Source: Candidatus Leptovillus affinis (GTDB lineage Bacteria > Chloroflexota > Anaerolineae > Promineifilales > Promineifilaceae). Taken from it: 64,000 nt of DNA. The notes below the pieces were generated by a model that did no database searches, was not told the origin of the DNA, and was given only the letters and a program-made list of their open reading frames with translations. Positions 18,148 through 26,975 of this stretch are shown in pieces. Positions within the stretch are counted from its first letter, which is position 1, and each line of letters begins with the position of its first letter. The stretch lies in assembly GCA_016705235.1 (NCBI GenBank), contig JADIYP010000002.1, forward strand, positions 930,001-994,000, written 5' to 3'. The position numbers and the translations under genes are program-made.

Positions 18148-18432
18148 TCACTTGGCCGGCTGTTCTTCATAGAGTGATTGTCCGGTTGCCGTATCCAGGC
18201 ATTCGACTTCCAGCAGAGGCAGCCCTACATTGTACAAGCTGCTCAACAAGCCAATAAGCGCTGCCTGGTCGCCTATGACGCCGGTAATTGTGGTGGTAAC
18301 GGCCGTACTGTCGTCGTTGAACTGGATGGTCCAATCCGCGCCCAAGTCTTGCAGCCAGGACTCATCGAATTCGCCCTGAAAACGAATGCGGTAAACGGCC
18401 GTTTCATACATCGTCAATTTGTGCTGACTCAT
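18148..18432 (-). CDS. Small conserved-looking protein of unknown family
   Basis: The 94-residue protein (MSQHKLTMYETAVYRIRFQG...) alternates strands and helices: YETAVYRIRFQGEF, WTIQFNDDSTAVTTTITGVI, DQAALIGLLSSLYNVGLPLL, EVECL. This betaalphabeta pattern is typical of short regulatory or ferredoxin-like domains, often found near two-component or fatty-acid genes in Chloroflexota, but I do not recognise the family. A GTG at 18465 could extend it by 11 residues; the ATG at 18432 fits the strand pattern better. Confidence 0.6.
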   Translation of the reverse strand: MSQHKLTMYETAVYRIRFQGEFDESWLQDLGADWTIQFNDDSTAVTTTITGVIGDQAALIGLLSSLYNVGLPLLEVECLDTATGQSLYEEQPAK

Positions 18433-18830
18433 GCCTATCAAGACCGTATCAGATTCCCTTTTCACAGATAGATGCTCAACGGAAGTCGAAACTCCCGGTT
18501 TCTTTGTACGCTGAGTTTTGGGTTTGTCAACATAGAACTTCCCGGTTTAGACCTGGCAGGCTTTAGAAAACCTGCCAGGCCTTGGCGGAACGTATTCTTT
18601 TACAAACCCTAGCAGTTTGTCGAAAAAGTACCCGTAGCCGCGGTTTCTTACCGCGTCTTCCAGCGGCGGGGTAAAGATACCCCGGCTACAAAAGCGGTTC
18701 TCCGACAGACTGCTAGCCCTCTAACCACATTTTTTTTGACGGATGCGGCCGGGTATTCTCACCCTGCTCTGTCAGGCGCGATATGAAATCGCGCCTACCA
18801 CACAACCAACAAAACTTATTTGTTGGACTA
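18433..18830. other. Repeat-filled intergenic region
   Basis: From left to right it holds a CCTGGCAGG/CCTGCCAGG hairpin (18552-18579) matching the stem at 10755, the inverted copy 3 of repeat A (18609-18716), and a degenerate relative of repeat A's core (18741-18797: GGCCGGGTATTCTCACCC... then GGCGCGATATGAAATCGCGCC). No gene is seen. Confidence 0.7.
18609..18716 (-). repeat. Repeat family A, copy 3 (inverted)
   Basis: This copy is read CTAGCAGTTTGTCG...CCGACAGACTGCTAG on the plus strand, the reverse orientation of copies 1, 2 and 5. It has a few substitutions, for example CAGCGGCGGGGTAAAG for CAGAGGCGGGGTAAGG. Confidence 0.9.
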
Positions 18831-20366
18831 CTAATAGTCGAAACTTTGTTCCATCTTCTTAAGCACGTCGTCCACGGTAAAGCTGGCCGGTTTCATGCGC
18901 GGTGGGAACGCCCTGAAAGTCCCCAGGAACTCGCGCACGAGATACTGCGCGGCGTAGGTCAGATAAACGCGGTCAATCATCCAATCGTAGTAGGTATTGG
19001 AGGTGATGTCCGCCCGCTCGAAGGGGTCGGTGCGCAGGTTGAAAATCTTGGGCACGCGCAAAAAGACGAATGGTTCGGCCCATATCTGGACCGTACCCTG
19101 GACGCGCTGCTCGGCGAAGACAAACTTCCAGTTATCGTAGCGCAGTCCAACCAAATCGCCGTCGTCGGAGAAGTAGATGATTCCCTGGCGCGGCCCCTTG
19201 TCGGTCTCGCCGGTAAAGTAGGGCAAGAAGTTGTAGCCGTCAATGTACACCTTGAATTCCTTGTCGCCGGCCTGGTGGCCTTGCTTCAGCTTCTCGTTGA
19301 TCTCCGGCTCGCCGGCCGCCGCCAGCAGCGTGGGCAGCCAGTCGGTGTGGCTGATGATCTCGTTAGAGACCACACCCGCCGGAATTTTGCCCGGCCAACG
19401 CACCATCTCCGGCACGCGGAAGGCGCCTTCCCAGTTGGAGTTCTTCTCGTTGCGGAAGGGGGTCATCGCGCCGTCGGGCCAGGTGTTCATGTGTGGACCA
19501 TTGTCGGTCGAGTACATGACGATGGTGTCCTCGGCGATGCCCAGTTCATCCAGCAGGTCCAGCATCTGCCCCACGTGTTTGTCGTGTTCCACCATCACAT
19601 CGTGGTAGAAGGATTGCCAGCGCCCGGCCTGCCCCAGCACGTGTTCCGGCGGATGGACGCGGAAGTGCATCCAGGTGGTGTTGAACCAGACGAAGAATGG
19701 TTGGTCGTCGTCGTGGGCGCGTTTGATGAAGTCCTGGGCTGCGGCCAGGAATTCGGTGTCGGCGGTCTGCATGCGCTCCTTGGTCAGCGGACCGGTGTCT
19801 TCGATGCGCTGTTTGCCGACGCGGCCCCAACGCGGGTGTTCGGTGGGATCGTCTTCTTCGGTGGCCCAGGTGTGCAGGACGCCGCGCGGTCCGAAGATGT
19901 TCTTGAAGTTAGGGAAATCCTCTTCAGGCGGATAGTCCACATTTTCCGGCTCTTCTTCGGCGTTCAGATGATAGAGGTTGCCAAAAAACTCGTCGAAGCC
20001 GTGGGCGGTGGGTAGGTACTTGTTCCTGTCGCCGAAGTGATTCTTGCCGAACTGGCCGGTAGCGTAGCCCATCGGCTTGAGCAGTTCAGCGATTGTGGCA
20101 TCCTCAGCTTGCAAGCCGATGTCTGATCCGGGCATGCCTACCTTGGTCAGGCCGGTGCGGTAGGGGTTCTGCCCGGTGAGGAAGGCGGCGCGGCCGGCGG
20201 TGCAGCTCTGCTGACCGTAGGAGTCGGTAAAGCGCATCCCCTCGTTGGCGATGCGGTCGATGTTGGGCGTCCGATAGCCCATTAAGCCATCGCTGTAACA
20301 ACTCAAATTGGTGATGCCGATGTCATCACCCCAAATGACCAGGATATTGGGTTTGCCTTTGGGCAT
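18831..20366 (-). CDS. Arylsulfatase (type I, Cys-type)
   Basis: The 511-residue enzyme hydrolyses sulfate esters. Visible sulfatase motifs: the N-terminal metal site ILVIWGDDIG, the formylglycine signature CTAGRAAFLTG (Cys near 55, later oxidised), GQFGKNHFGD, HxxWM and STDNGPHMN. No signal peptide is present, so it may act in the cytoplasm or need another route out. The C-X-A-G-R signature is of the kind modified by anaerobic sulfatase-maturing enzymes, and such an enzyme is encoded 23 bases upstream. I saw no ACGGCCGT copies within the gene, unlike most neighbours, which suggests horizontal acquisition. Confidence 0.92.
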   Translation of the reverse strand: MPKGKPNILVIWGDDIGITNLSCYSDGLMGYRTPNIDRIANEGMRFTDSYGQQSCTAGRAAFLTGQNPYRTGLTKVGMPGSDIGLQAEDATIAELLKPMGYATGQFGKNHFGDRNKYLPTAHGFDEFFGNLYHLNAEEEPENVDYPPEEDFPNFKNIFGPRGVLHTWATEEDDPTEHPRWGRVGKQRIEDTGPLTKERMQTADTEFLAAAQDFIKRAHDDDQPFFVWFNTTWMHFRVHPPEHVLGQAGRWQSFYHDVMVEHDKHVGQMLDLLDELGIAEDTIVMYSTDNGPHMNTWPDGAMTPFRNEKNSNWEGAFRVPEMVRWPGKIPAGVVSNEIISHTDWLPTLLAAAGEPEINEKLKQGHQAGDKEFKVYIDGYNFLPYFTGETDKGPRQGIIYFSDDGDLVGLRYDNWKFVFAEQRVQGTVQIWAEPFVFLRVPKIFNLRTDPFERADITSNTYYDWMIDRVYLTYAAQYLVREFLGTFRAFPPRMKPASFTVDDVLKKMEQSFDY

Positions 20367-20389
20367 GGTATTTTCTCCTTATTGGTAGA

Positions 20390-21772
20390 CTATGAAAACG
20401 ATTCTACTGCTGTGCCCGACCGGGATTGCGGCGCGGGCAATGGCTTTGAACTTGGTTTTGGCTGCGGACGGCCGTGGCATTGTTTGAATTTACGGCCGTT
20501 GCCGCAGGGGCAGGGCGCGTTGCGCTCAACGCCCGTGAAGGCTTGATCCAGAATCGGCATCACCTCTCGCGCCTCACGGCCGCGCCGGATCAACCCGGCC
20601 ATGAGCTTCATGGGAAACCCTGCATGATGAAAGAACTCTTTGAAGCCGGCGCACAGATAGTTGAGACCCGGCTCGCCATCTGGCGTTTGAATAAAGCGGT
20701 TCTTAGGACACTCGCCATGACAGGCAAAACGCACGTCGCACTCGCGGCAGAAGCGCGGCAGTGTATTGCGTTTGTCCAGGCCGAATTGGATTTGCTGCGG
20801 CGAGGCGACCAGCTCGATCATGTGGGTGTCCTGGATGTTGCCCAGCAGGTAGTTGGGTTCAACGAAATGGTCGCATGAATACAGGTCGCCGTTGTGCTCA
20901 ATGGCCAGCCCTGTGCCGCAGGTGGCGTTGAAGACGCACATGCCGGAGTTGGGCAGGCCCAGCCAGTTGCTCAGCGCCGCCTCAAAGGTCTGCACGTAGA
21001 TGGTACCCACGTCGTGGCGCACCCACTCGTCGAAGATTGTGCTGAGAAAGCGGCCAAATTGCTCCGGCTGCACTGAACGGTCGGAAACGGCCGTTCCCTC
21101 CTGATAGAGCGTTAGCCCATCGGCATTGATGCGCTCCACGACAGGGATGAACTGCATCCAGGTTGTGCCCACCTCGTCGCGCAAAAAACGATAGACCTCC
21201 AGCGGGTAATCGCCGTTGATTCGGTTGACGGTGGTCAGCACGTTGTAGTCCACGCTGTGCTTCTGCAACAACCGCAGCCCGCGCATCACCTTGTCGAAGG
21301 TCGGCTTGCCGCCCTTGTCCACGCGGTAGATGTCGTGCAACGGGGCCGGACCATCAATGCTGATACCCAGCAGGAAGTTGTGTTCGGCGAAAAAGGCCGC
21401 CCATTCGTCGTCCAGCAGCGTGCCGTTGGTCTGCATGGTGTGCAGAAAGGTCATGCCTGGCCGCCGATACTTCTCTACTACCGCCATCGTGCGCCGGTAG
21501 AAATCCAGCCCCATCAGTGTTGGCTCGCCGCCTTGCCAGGCGATGTTGACGCTGTTGGTCTGGTGCGATTCGATGAGCTGGCGGATGTACTGCTCCAGCA
21601 CCGGCTCGCTCATGCGGAATTTGCTGCCGGGGTAGAAGACTTCTTTGTCCAGAAAGAAGCAGTAGGCGCAATCCAGGTTGCAGATCGCCCCGGTCGGCTT
21701 GGCCAACAGGTGAAAAGCCGGCGGTGTACCGCCGGGTCGTGTGAGTGGTACTGACGGAAGGGATGTGGTCAT
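20390..21772 (-). CDS. Anaerobic sulfatase-maturating radical SAM enzyme
   Basis: The 460-residue protein converts an active-site Cys or Ser of sulfatases to formylglycine with SAM and Fe-S clusters. It has the radical SAM triad CNLDCAYC (about residue 32), WQGGEPTLMG, and a SPASM region with auxiliary-cluster cysteines (GMCVFNATCG, SCDHFVEPNYLLGNI, CRECDVRFACHGECPKNRF). A C-terminal SEC-C zinc motif (RNAPCPCGNGRKFKQCHG) follows. It lies between the DUF1254 gene (four-base gap) and its presumed client sulfatase. Three ACGGCCGT copies (20467, 20491, 21088) show that this gene, unlike its partners, carries the genome's usual mark. Confidence 0.92.
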   Translation of the reverse strand: MTTSLPSVPLTRPGGTPPAFHLLAKPTGAICNLDCAYCFFLDKEVFYPGSKFRMSEPVLEQYIRQLIESHQTNSVNIAWQGGEPTLMGLDFYRRTMAVVEKYRRPGMTFLHTMQTNGTLLDDEWAAFFAEHNFLLGISIDGPAPLHDIYRVDKGGKPTFDKVMRGLRLLQKHSVDYNVLTTVNRINGDYPLEVYRFLRDEVGTTWMQFIPVVERINADGLTLYQEGTAVSDRSVQPEQFGRFLSTIFDEWVRHDVGTIYVQTFEAALSNWLGLPNSGMCVFNATCGTGLAIEHNGDLYSCDHFVEPNYLLGNIQDTHMIELVASPQQIQFGLDKRNTLPRFCRECDVRFACHGECPKNRFIQTPDGEPGLNYLCAGFKEFFHHAGFPMKLMAGLIRRGREAREVMPILDQAFTGVERNAPCPCGNGRKFKQCHGRPQPKPSSKPLPAPQSRSGTAVESFS

Positions 21773-21776
21773 AGTC

Positions 21777-23159
21777 CTATGCTTTCACGATGTCGTCCGG
21801 TCTCCAGGTCTGCTCGAAGAAAGGCTCCAGCGGGCCGTACAGGCGGACCCAGACGAAGTGGCCCTTTCCGGGCACCGTCTGGACCCAGTTCTTCTCTTTG
21901 CCCTCTGGCGTTCCCGGGCTGAAGTAGATGTCAACCGAGCCGTCCGGGTTCACATCGGGTTGATCGTAGGTGCTAATGCTTGGCTTCGGCTGGCCATTCT
22001 GCAGCAGCGAGCGCGTCTCGGCGTCGTAGACGGTCACCGACCAGAAGTTCTTCGCGGGAATTCCGGCCGGCAACCGCAGGCGATAGCTCTGTCCGCCGTC
22101 CAGGTAGGCGCCGCTCGCGTCCTTGTAGGTCGCGAGGTACTGCGAACCGACGCCGACCATCTTGGCCTCCATCGCCGGAGTGACCACGATGGCGCCGTAG
22201 TGCCAGAGGGTGCGGGCGTCCAGGAGCCGGGCGCCGTCGCGCTCGAACTTGTACCCGCCGATGAAAACCCGCTCCCAATGGCGGTCTGGGTAGACCCGGG
22301 CCTCCGGGTCGCGGCTGGCGAACATGATCGCCTTGGCCATGCCGTCGCCCAACCGGACGCCGTCCGACAGGATGCGGCGCATGCGCTCGTCGGGCTGGAA
22401 CGGGGACCCCTTCACGATCCCCAGGGCATGGAGCAGGCCCAGCTGCTCCGGCGTGAAGGCCGAGACCGGCTCGTACTGGATCATCTGGTGCAGCCGCTCG
22501 AAGTAGCGGATGTCGCGCGCGAAAGTGGAGTCGCTCGGCTTGAACGACGCGCTGACGACGCTCGGCTGGTGCACGCCCTCGCCCAGCGGGTAGACCTTGA
22601 AATGCGCCTTGTAATACGCCAGCGCGGTCTCGCCTCGCCCCGTGTCCTGCTCGAAGCCGCGCGCCATCACCCAGTTGCGCCAGGTGTTCGACCGGAAGAC
22701 GAAGTAGCCCTCAGGCACGTCGCCCTCATATCCCGGTGGCAGGAGGAGATACTTGCCGCCCTCGCCGCGATCGAGACCAGCATTACCCAGGTCCGCCAAA
22801 TAGTGAAAGAAGCCGTCGTTGATAACGCCCAGGACATTCGGCGGCACCTCGATGACGGCCGGGCCGATCTGCCTCAGGTCGAGGCTGGAGCTGGCGTACA
22901 TGCTTTCGGTATTGTAGGTCAGGCCGATGTCTTTCGACCTGCCTTCACCCGGCTCGGTGTACACGATCATGCCGCCGGTCTCGCTGACCCCGTAGTCGCG
23001 CGGGTGCATGTCGAGCAAGGCCTGCATCGACATCGCGGGCATGAAATCGAGGTAGGCTTGTGCGGCGCGCTGTATATCGAGTTGGTCGTAGAGTTCGCGG
23101 ATTGTCTCTGTGGTGGGATAGCCACCCACATATTTCAGATCATCAAGGTTGCTGATCAC
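21777..23159 (-). CDS. DUF1254/DUF1214 family protein
   Basis: The 460-residue protein has a DUF1254 domain (GGYPTTETIRELYDQL, MPAMSMQALL, NTESMYASSSLDL) followed by a C-terminal DUF1214 domain (WSVTVYDAETRSLLQN, VDIYFSPGTPEGKEKNWVQT, FVWVRLYGPLEPFFEQTWRP). The role is unknown; relatives occur near sulfatases and oxidoreductases. The GTG at 23159 is chosen as start because a clean GGAGG lies seven bases upstream; the frame's first ATG at 23273 falls inside a duplicated repeat. No signal peptide follows that start. No ACGGCCGT occurs in the gene body. It heads the sulfatase operon. Confidence 0.85.
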   Translation of the reverse strand: MISNLDDLKYVGGYPTTETIRELYDQLDIQRAAQAYLDFMPAMSMQALLDMHPRDYGVSETGGMIVYTEPGEGRSKDIGLTYNTESMYASSSLDLRQIGPAVIEVPPNVLGVINDGFFHYLADLGNAGLDRGEGGKYLLLPPGYEGDVPEGYFVFRSNTWRNWVMARGFEQDTGRGETALAYYKAHFKVYPLGEGVHQPSVVSASFKPSDSTFARDIRYFERLHQMIQYEPVSAFTPEQLGLLHALGIVKGSPFQPDERMRRILSDGVRLGDGMAKAIMFASRDPEARVYPDRHWERVFIGGYKFERDGARLLDARTLWHYGAIVVTPAMEAKMVGVGSQYLATYKDASGAYLDGGQSYRLRLPAGIPAKNFWSVTVYDAETRSLLQNGQPKPSISTYDQPDVNPDGSVDIYFSPGTPEGKEKNWVQTVPGKGHFVWVRLYGPLEPFFEQTWRPDDIVKA

Positions 23160-23238
23160 TTCTTCGCCTCCGGTTCGCTCAGTCGTTCGGATTGGTTCGA
23201 TGGGTACACTGCACAAGGTAAATCGCCATATCTTACCC

Positions 23239-23267
23239 ATTATAATCGTAAAGGAAACGGCCGTCAG
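23239..23267 (-). promoter_or_regulatory. Possible promoter of the DUF1254-sulfatase operon
   Basis: On the minus strand TATAAT (23244-23239) lies 17 bases after CTGACG (23267-23262), about 80 bases before the GTG start. The -35-like box falls inside direct-repeat copy A, so the duplication may have created or moved this promoter. Sequence match only. Confidence 0.35.
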
Positions 23268-23347
23268 CTTCAATGGCCGAAAGAAGTAGATAGGGAGTAT
23301 TTACGGGAAGAGGTTTAGCGTTTTTGCTTTGGCGACGGCCGTTTACG
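23247..23347. repeat. Direct repeat flanking TraX, copy A (copy of luxR 3' end)
   Basis: This 101-bp segment (CGTAAAGGAAACGGCCGTCA...GACGGCCGTTTACG) duplicates the region around the 3' end of the LuxR gene at 24179-24290. It lacks an 11-bp tandem unit (TTGGCGACGGC) present in the other copy. Confidence 0.85.
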
Positions 23348-23369
23348 CTACTGTGTTGGGCGGTACTTT

Positions 23370-24107
23370 TTAGAGTCCATTCAATTGGAACGCGTAGCCA
23401 ATGAAATATAAAATCCAAATATGTAAAGGGTAAAAAGCATAGAAAAAGTATTTTAGGCTATAACGCCCACGTTCGCCATTGTACATGATGATAAATGGTA
23501 AGGCGGCAATCATCATCCATTGGAACTCGAACTCCCAGAAATAGGCGATATTTGTAAGCCCCCACAAGAAAAACAGAACGCTTAAACCGGCATAGGCAAA
23601 ATACAAAGCAGGTTTTTTGTTGTAAAAGAAGTAAAAGACAATGAGCATGGACAGCCCAATGTAAGACGATTCTGTCAAAAGGCTGGTGAATGCAAAAACT
23701 CCTGCCAAAGCAAACCCGCCCCATTTTTTGATTCCAATTTGTGTGCGCCCCCATTCAAGAGCCGCAACCATGCTCACACCGACGGCAATGGACAAGAATA
23801 TATTCTGTCCCACGGGAAAAAAGTTTTCCGATTGATACACAGTCTCAACAATTCGACTAACGATGAAATTCCCAACCTGCATGATTAACGCCCATACATA
23901 TAAGCGGGCGATATAGCGACGGCGGTTGCTGGTTTTGAAGAAACTTTCTACTGCCAGAAAAAAGAAAATAGGGGCAACAATACGTCCGGCATATTCGAGA
24001 TAAAGCGGAAAATGATTTGGTAACAATTCACCCAAGTATCTGCCGAAATGCTCTGTGAACATCAGGATTAGAGCAATGATTTTGAGATGAAATGCATTTA
24101 ATCTCAT
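23370..24107 (-). CDS. TraX-family membrane protein
   Basis: The 245-residue protein has about eight hydrophobic segments and the TraX start (NAFHLKIIALILMFTEHFGR). TraX was first described as acetylating F-pilin; relatives in Firmicutes and others are probable integral-membrane acyltransferases. The gene is visibly richer in A and T than its neighbours, lacks ACGGCCGT, and sits between 100-bp direct repeats derived from the next gene. It therefore looks like an insertion. Confidence 0.85.
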   Translation of the reverse strand: MRLNAFHLKIIALILMFTEHFGRYLGELLPNHFPLYLEYAGRIVAPIFFFLAVESFFKTSNRRRYIARLYVWALIMQVGNFIVSRIVETVYQSENFFPVGQNIFLSIAVGVSMVAALEWGRTQIGIKKWGGFALAGVFAFTSLLTESSYIGLSMLIVFYFFYNKKPALYFAYAGLSVLFFLWGLTNIAYFWEFEFQWMMIAALPFIIMYNGERGRYSLKYFFYAFYPLHIWILYFIGYAFQLNGL

Positions 24108-24178
24108 AAATAACTCGGTCTTTTAGGATTTCAGGGGGTAAGCAGGTGACGAGTAACCAGTAACTTGCTCGCAACAAG

Positions 24179-24290
24179 CGTAAAGGAAACGGCCGTCAGC
24201 TTCAATGGCCGAAAGAAGTAGATAGGGAGTATTTACGGGAAGAGGTTTAGCGTTTTTGCTTTGGCGACGGCTTGGCGACGGCCGTTTACG
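24179..24290. repeat. Direct repeat flanking TraX, copy B (within the luxR 3' end)
   Basis: This 112-bp copy includes the last codons of the LuxR gene. Relative to copy A it has a tandem duplication of TTGGCGACGGC, which keeps the reading frame ...GRRQAVAKAKTLNLFP; copy A without it would shift frame. Copy B is therefore the functional or ancestral version. Confidence 0.85.
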
Positions 24291-26895
24291 TCCAGCTTTT
24301 GGTAGATATTGCGGTTATGTTTCTTCACCGTCAGCACAGATAAAACCAATTGCTCGGCAATCTCTTTGTCGGTTAAGCCTTTTTGCAAAAGGGCTAAAAT
24401 TTCCAATTCGCGGCTGGTCAGCGCATCCTCTTCAAGCGATTCGTCAGCGCCAAACACAGTCAGAATATGGTCGATATAAGCTGGCGCAATCCCGCGTGCT
24501 GCCAATTGCGCCAGCAGATCAGCCATTTCTGCCCCCAGTTCTGCAAACAGGCGCAGGTAGCCGCCCGGTTCAGCCAACTGCACGGCGCGCTCGGCGGCGG
24601 CCAAGGCGTCATCCGGCCGATTTTGCGCCTGCGCCAGCAGCGCTCGCAGCGCCCAAATCTGGATGAGCAGCCAAACGTTGGTTGTCTCTTCGGCGTACTG
24701 CTGGCAGTTGGTTAACAGGCGATCGGCTTCCTGGCGAGAAACGGCCGTGCCCTGGGCTATCAGCACCTTAATGCGGGTTAAGTCGTTCGCTTCCCAGAAC
24801 CAAAGCGACATGCGCGCAGGTCGTTCGCCAGTCTGTAGCCAATAAACGGCCGTGCTCATGTCCCCGCGCAGCAGCGCCAGCCGGGCGCGAAACGATTCTG
24901 CCTGCGGCGCGAGCTGCAACTGGGTTATTGCCAGCATGGCCTGAGTTAATGCGTCTACTGTTTGTTGTGCCTGCGTATCGTCTCCTTGACTTTGGTATAT
25001 CAGTGCCAGACCCAGCATCGCATCATTGTAGACAAGAAAATTGGCATGGTAGCGCCAATGAGACACGGTTGACCAGTGGGCAGTTGCTTCTTCCAGGCGG
25101 TTCCATTGGTAATAGACATGGCCTAAGAAATGGCTCGCCCAGGTAATACTGAGTGGGTACTCTTTGGTCAACCCCAATTGAAGCAAATGTTGTCCAATTT
25201 GCTCCAGCCGTGACAAGTCGCCGCCCATGCCATAAATGGCGCCGGCGGCCAACATTAAGCAGTAGTGGGCGGCGTAATGCTGAAATCGATCCTCAATTAG
25301 CCAGGTGTTCAAGGTTTGCAGGGCGATTTCTGTTTGCCCCAGGCTTTGCTGCCCAACAAGCGCGAACAATGCGGCAAGACCACTGGCGAAAAAGCAATGG
25401 GGCGGCAGGTGCTCCAGGGCGGATTGGGCAAAAGTGAGGCAGCGCTGAAAATCATTCTGGAAAAAGGCGAGTTCACTGCGCAGCGCGTCTCTTTCACCCT
25501 GCAACATGGGGCGATTGACGGTGTTATTTACGGCCGTTCCCGTCGTGTCGGCCAGCAAGGTTTCAGCTTGCAGGAGTAAAGCGGGAATGGCTTGAAATTT
25601 GGCCTGCCAGCGCAGTATCCACGCCTGGAGCTGCAACAAAGCAGGCCGCTGCGCCACTACATCTTCCGGCAGCAGCCCCAGCCACCGATGCAGGCGGTGC
25701 ATTTCTCCTTGATTGAGCATTTCGTGCCGCTGGTCTTCGATGAGCGTAACGGCCGTAGCCACATCGCCCGCCGCCAGCAAATGACGCAGCGCCGCTTCGG
25801 TAAATCCATGTTCAGCCAACCACGCGCCGGCGCGCTGATGCAGCGCGGCGATCTCCGCCTGGTCATATTCTTGCGCCAGCCGCCGCTGCAATAGTTCTCG
25901 GAACAGGGGGTGGTAGCGATACCAGGTTCCCTCTTCGTCCAACGAGACCAGGAAAAGGCCGCTGGCGGCCAAACTGGCCAGAAATGGTCCCTCACTGGCC
26001 GACTCCTGGCCAGTCACAGCCTGACACAAGGCATCGCAGAGCCGCTCCAGAACGGCCGTTTTCAACAAAAACGCCAAAACGGCGGGCGGCTGATGGGCCA
26101 GTACCTCATCCAGCAAAAGTCCATGGCCAAACGATGATTGCGCCCCAGAAAAGCGCGGGCAAACGCCGCCTGGTCTGGCTGCTCGCGCAAAGAAAGGCCG
26201 GCCAACTGCAAGCCGATAATCCAGCCCTCGGTTTGCGTTTCCAGCAGCACGGCCGTTGCCTCATCCACTTCGCTGCCGGTCGTCTGGCTCAGGACGGCCC
26301 GCGCTTCGGTCAGCGCAAAGCGCAAATCGGCGGCGCGCATTTCTAGCAGCTGCTGCTGCGCCCGACGGCGTGCCAGCAGGGGCAGCGCCGGGTCTACGCG
26401 GGTGATCAGCAGCAGGCGCAATGTGGCTGGCAAATGCCGAATCAGCGCGGCCGTCACCTGCTGGATGGCGGGAAGGGTGATCAGATGGTAATCATCCAGA
26501 ACCAGCAGCAAAGCATGGGGCAGGTAGGTCAGGTCGTTGATCAGGGTATTGGTGATGGTTTCCAGCGGCGGTGGTTGCGGAGCGTTGAGCAGCGTTTGGG
26601 TGTTGGCGCACGGCCGTTCCTGGGGGAAAGCGTTGTGCACGGCCGTTGTCACATAACGCAAAAAAACATCCAGGTCATTGTCAGTTTCATCCAACGAGAC
26701 CCAGGCTGTCGTCAGCGCGGGGCGCTGGCGCAGCCAATCAGCCGCCAGCGACGTTTTGCCATAACCGGCCGGGGCCGAAATGAGAATGAGTCCCTGCGCC
26801 AAACCGCGATCCAATTGCGCCAGCAGGCGCGGGCGCGTCATGTACCCTTCGCGTAGACGTGGCGGCCGCAGTTTGGTGGCGATCAATGTTCCCAT
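24233..26895 (-). CDS. MalT-like LuxR-family ATP-dependent regulator (one frameshift)
   Basis: After adding one base the protein is 887 residues. It has a STAND NTPase domain with Walker A SAPAGYGKTSLAADW and Walker B ALLLVLDDYHLI. A helical TPR-like sensor region (300-800) and a C-terminal LuxR helix-turn-helix (LTSRELEILALLQKGLTDKE, VKKHNRNIYQKLDV) follow. MalT-type proteins bind a small inducer, oligomerise with ATP and activate transcription. The frame breaks at AAAA, 26115-26118 (coding GACTTTTGCTG, expected GACTTTTTGCTG, giving DFLLDEVLA). The ATG at 26895 (MGTLIATKLRPPRLREGYM) is the family-typical start. Target genes are unknown; the PLD gene upstream is a candidate. Confidence 0.85.
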
Positions 26896-26975
26896 ATGCA
26901 GTCTCGTTTTTTTGAAATCAGGTTGTAGAAAACCTCGCTCGTTTGGTGGAGCGCAGAAAAGGGCGCAATGAATTG

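Noticed and set aside
18783..20015. 410-codon plus-strand frame opposite the sulfatase gene
   Set aside because: It is antisense to a gene with full sulfatase motifs, and its Val/Gly/His-rich composition is typical of a shadow frame in GC-rich DNA.
21741..23318. 525-codon plus-strand frame opposite the DUF1254 gene
   Set aside because: Antisense shadow of a gene with recognisable DUF1254 and DUF1214 domains; no family features of its own.
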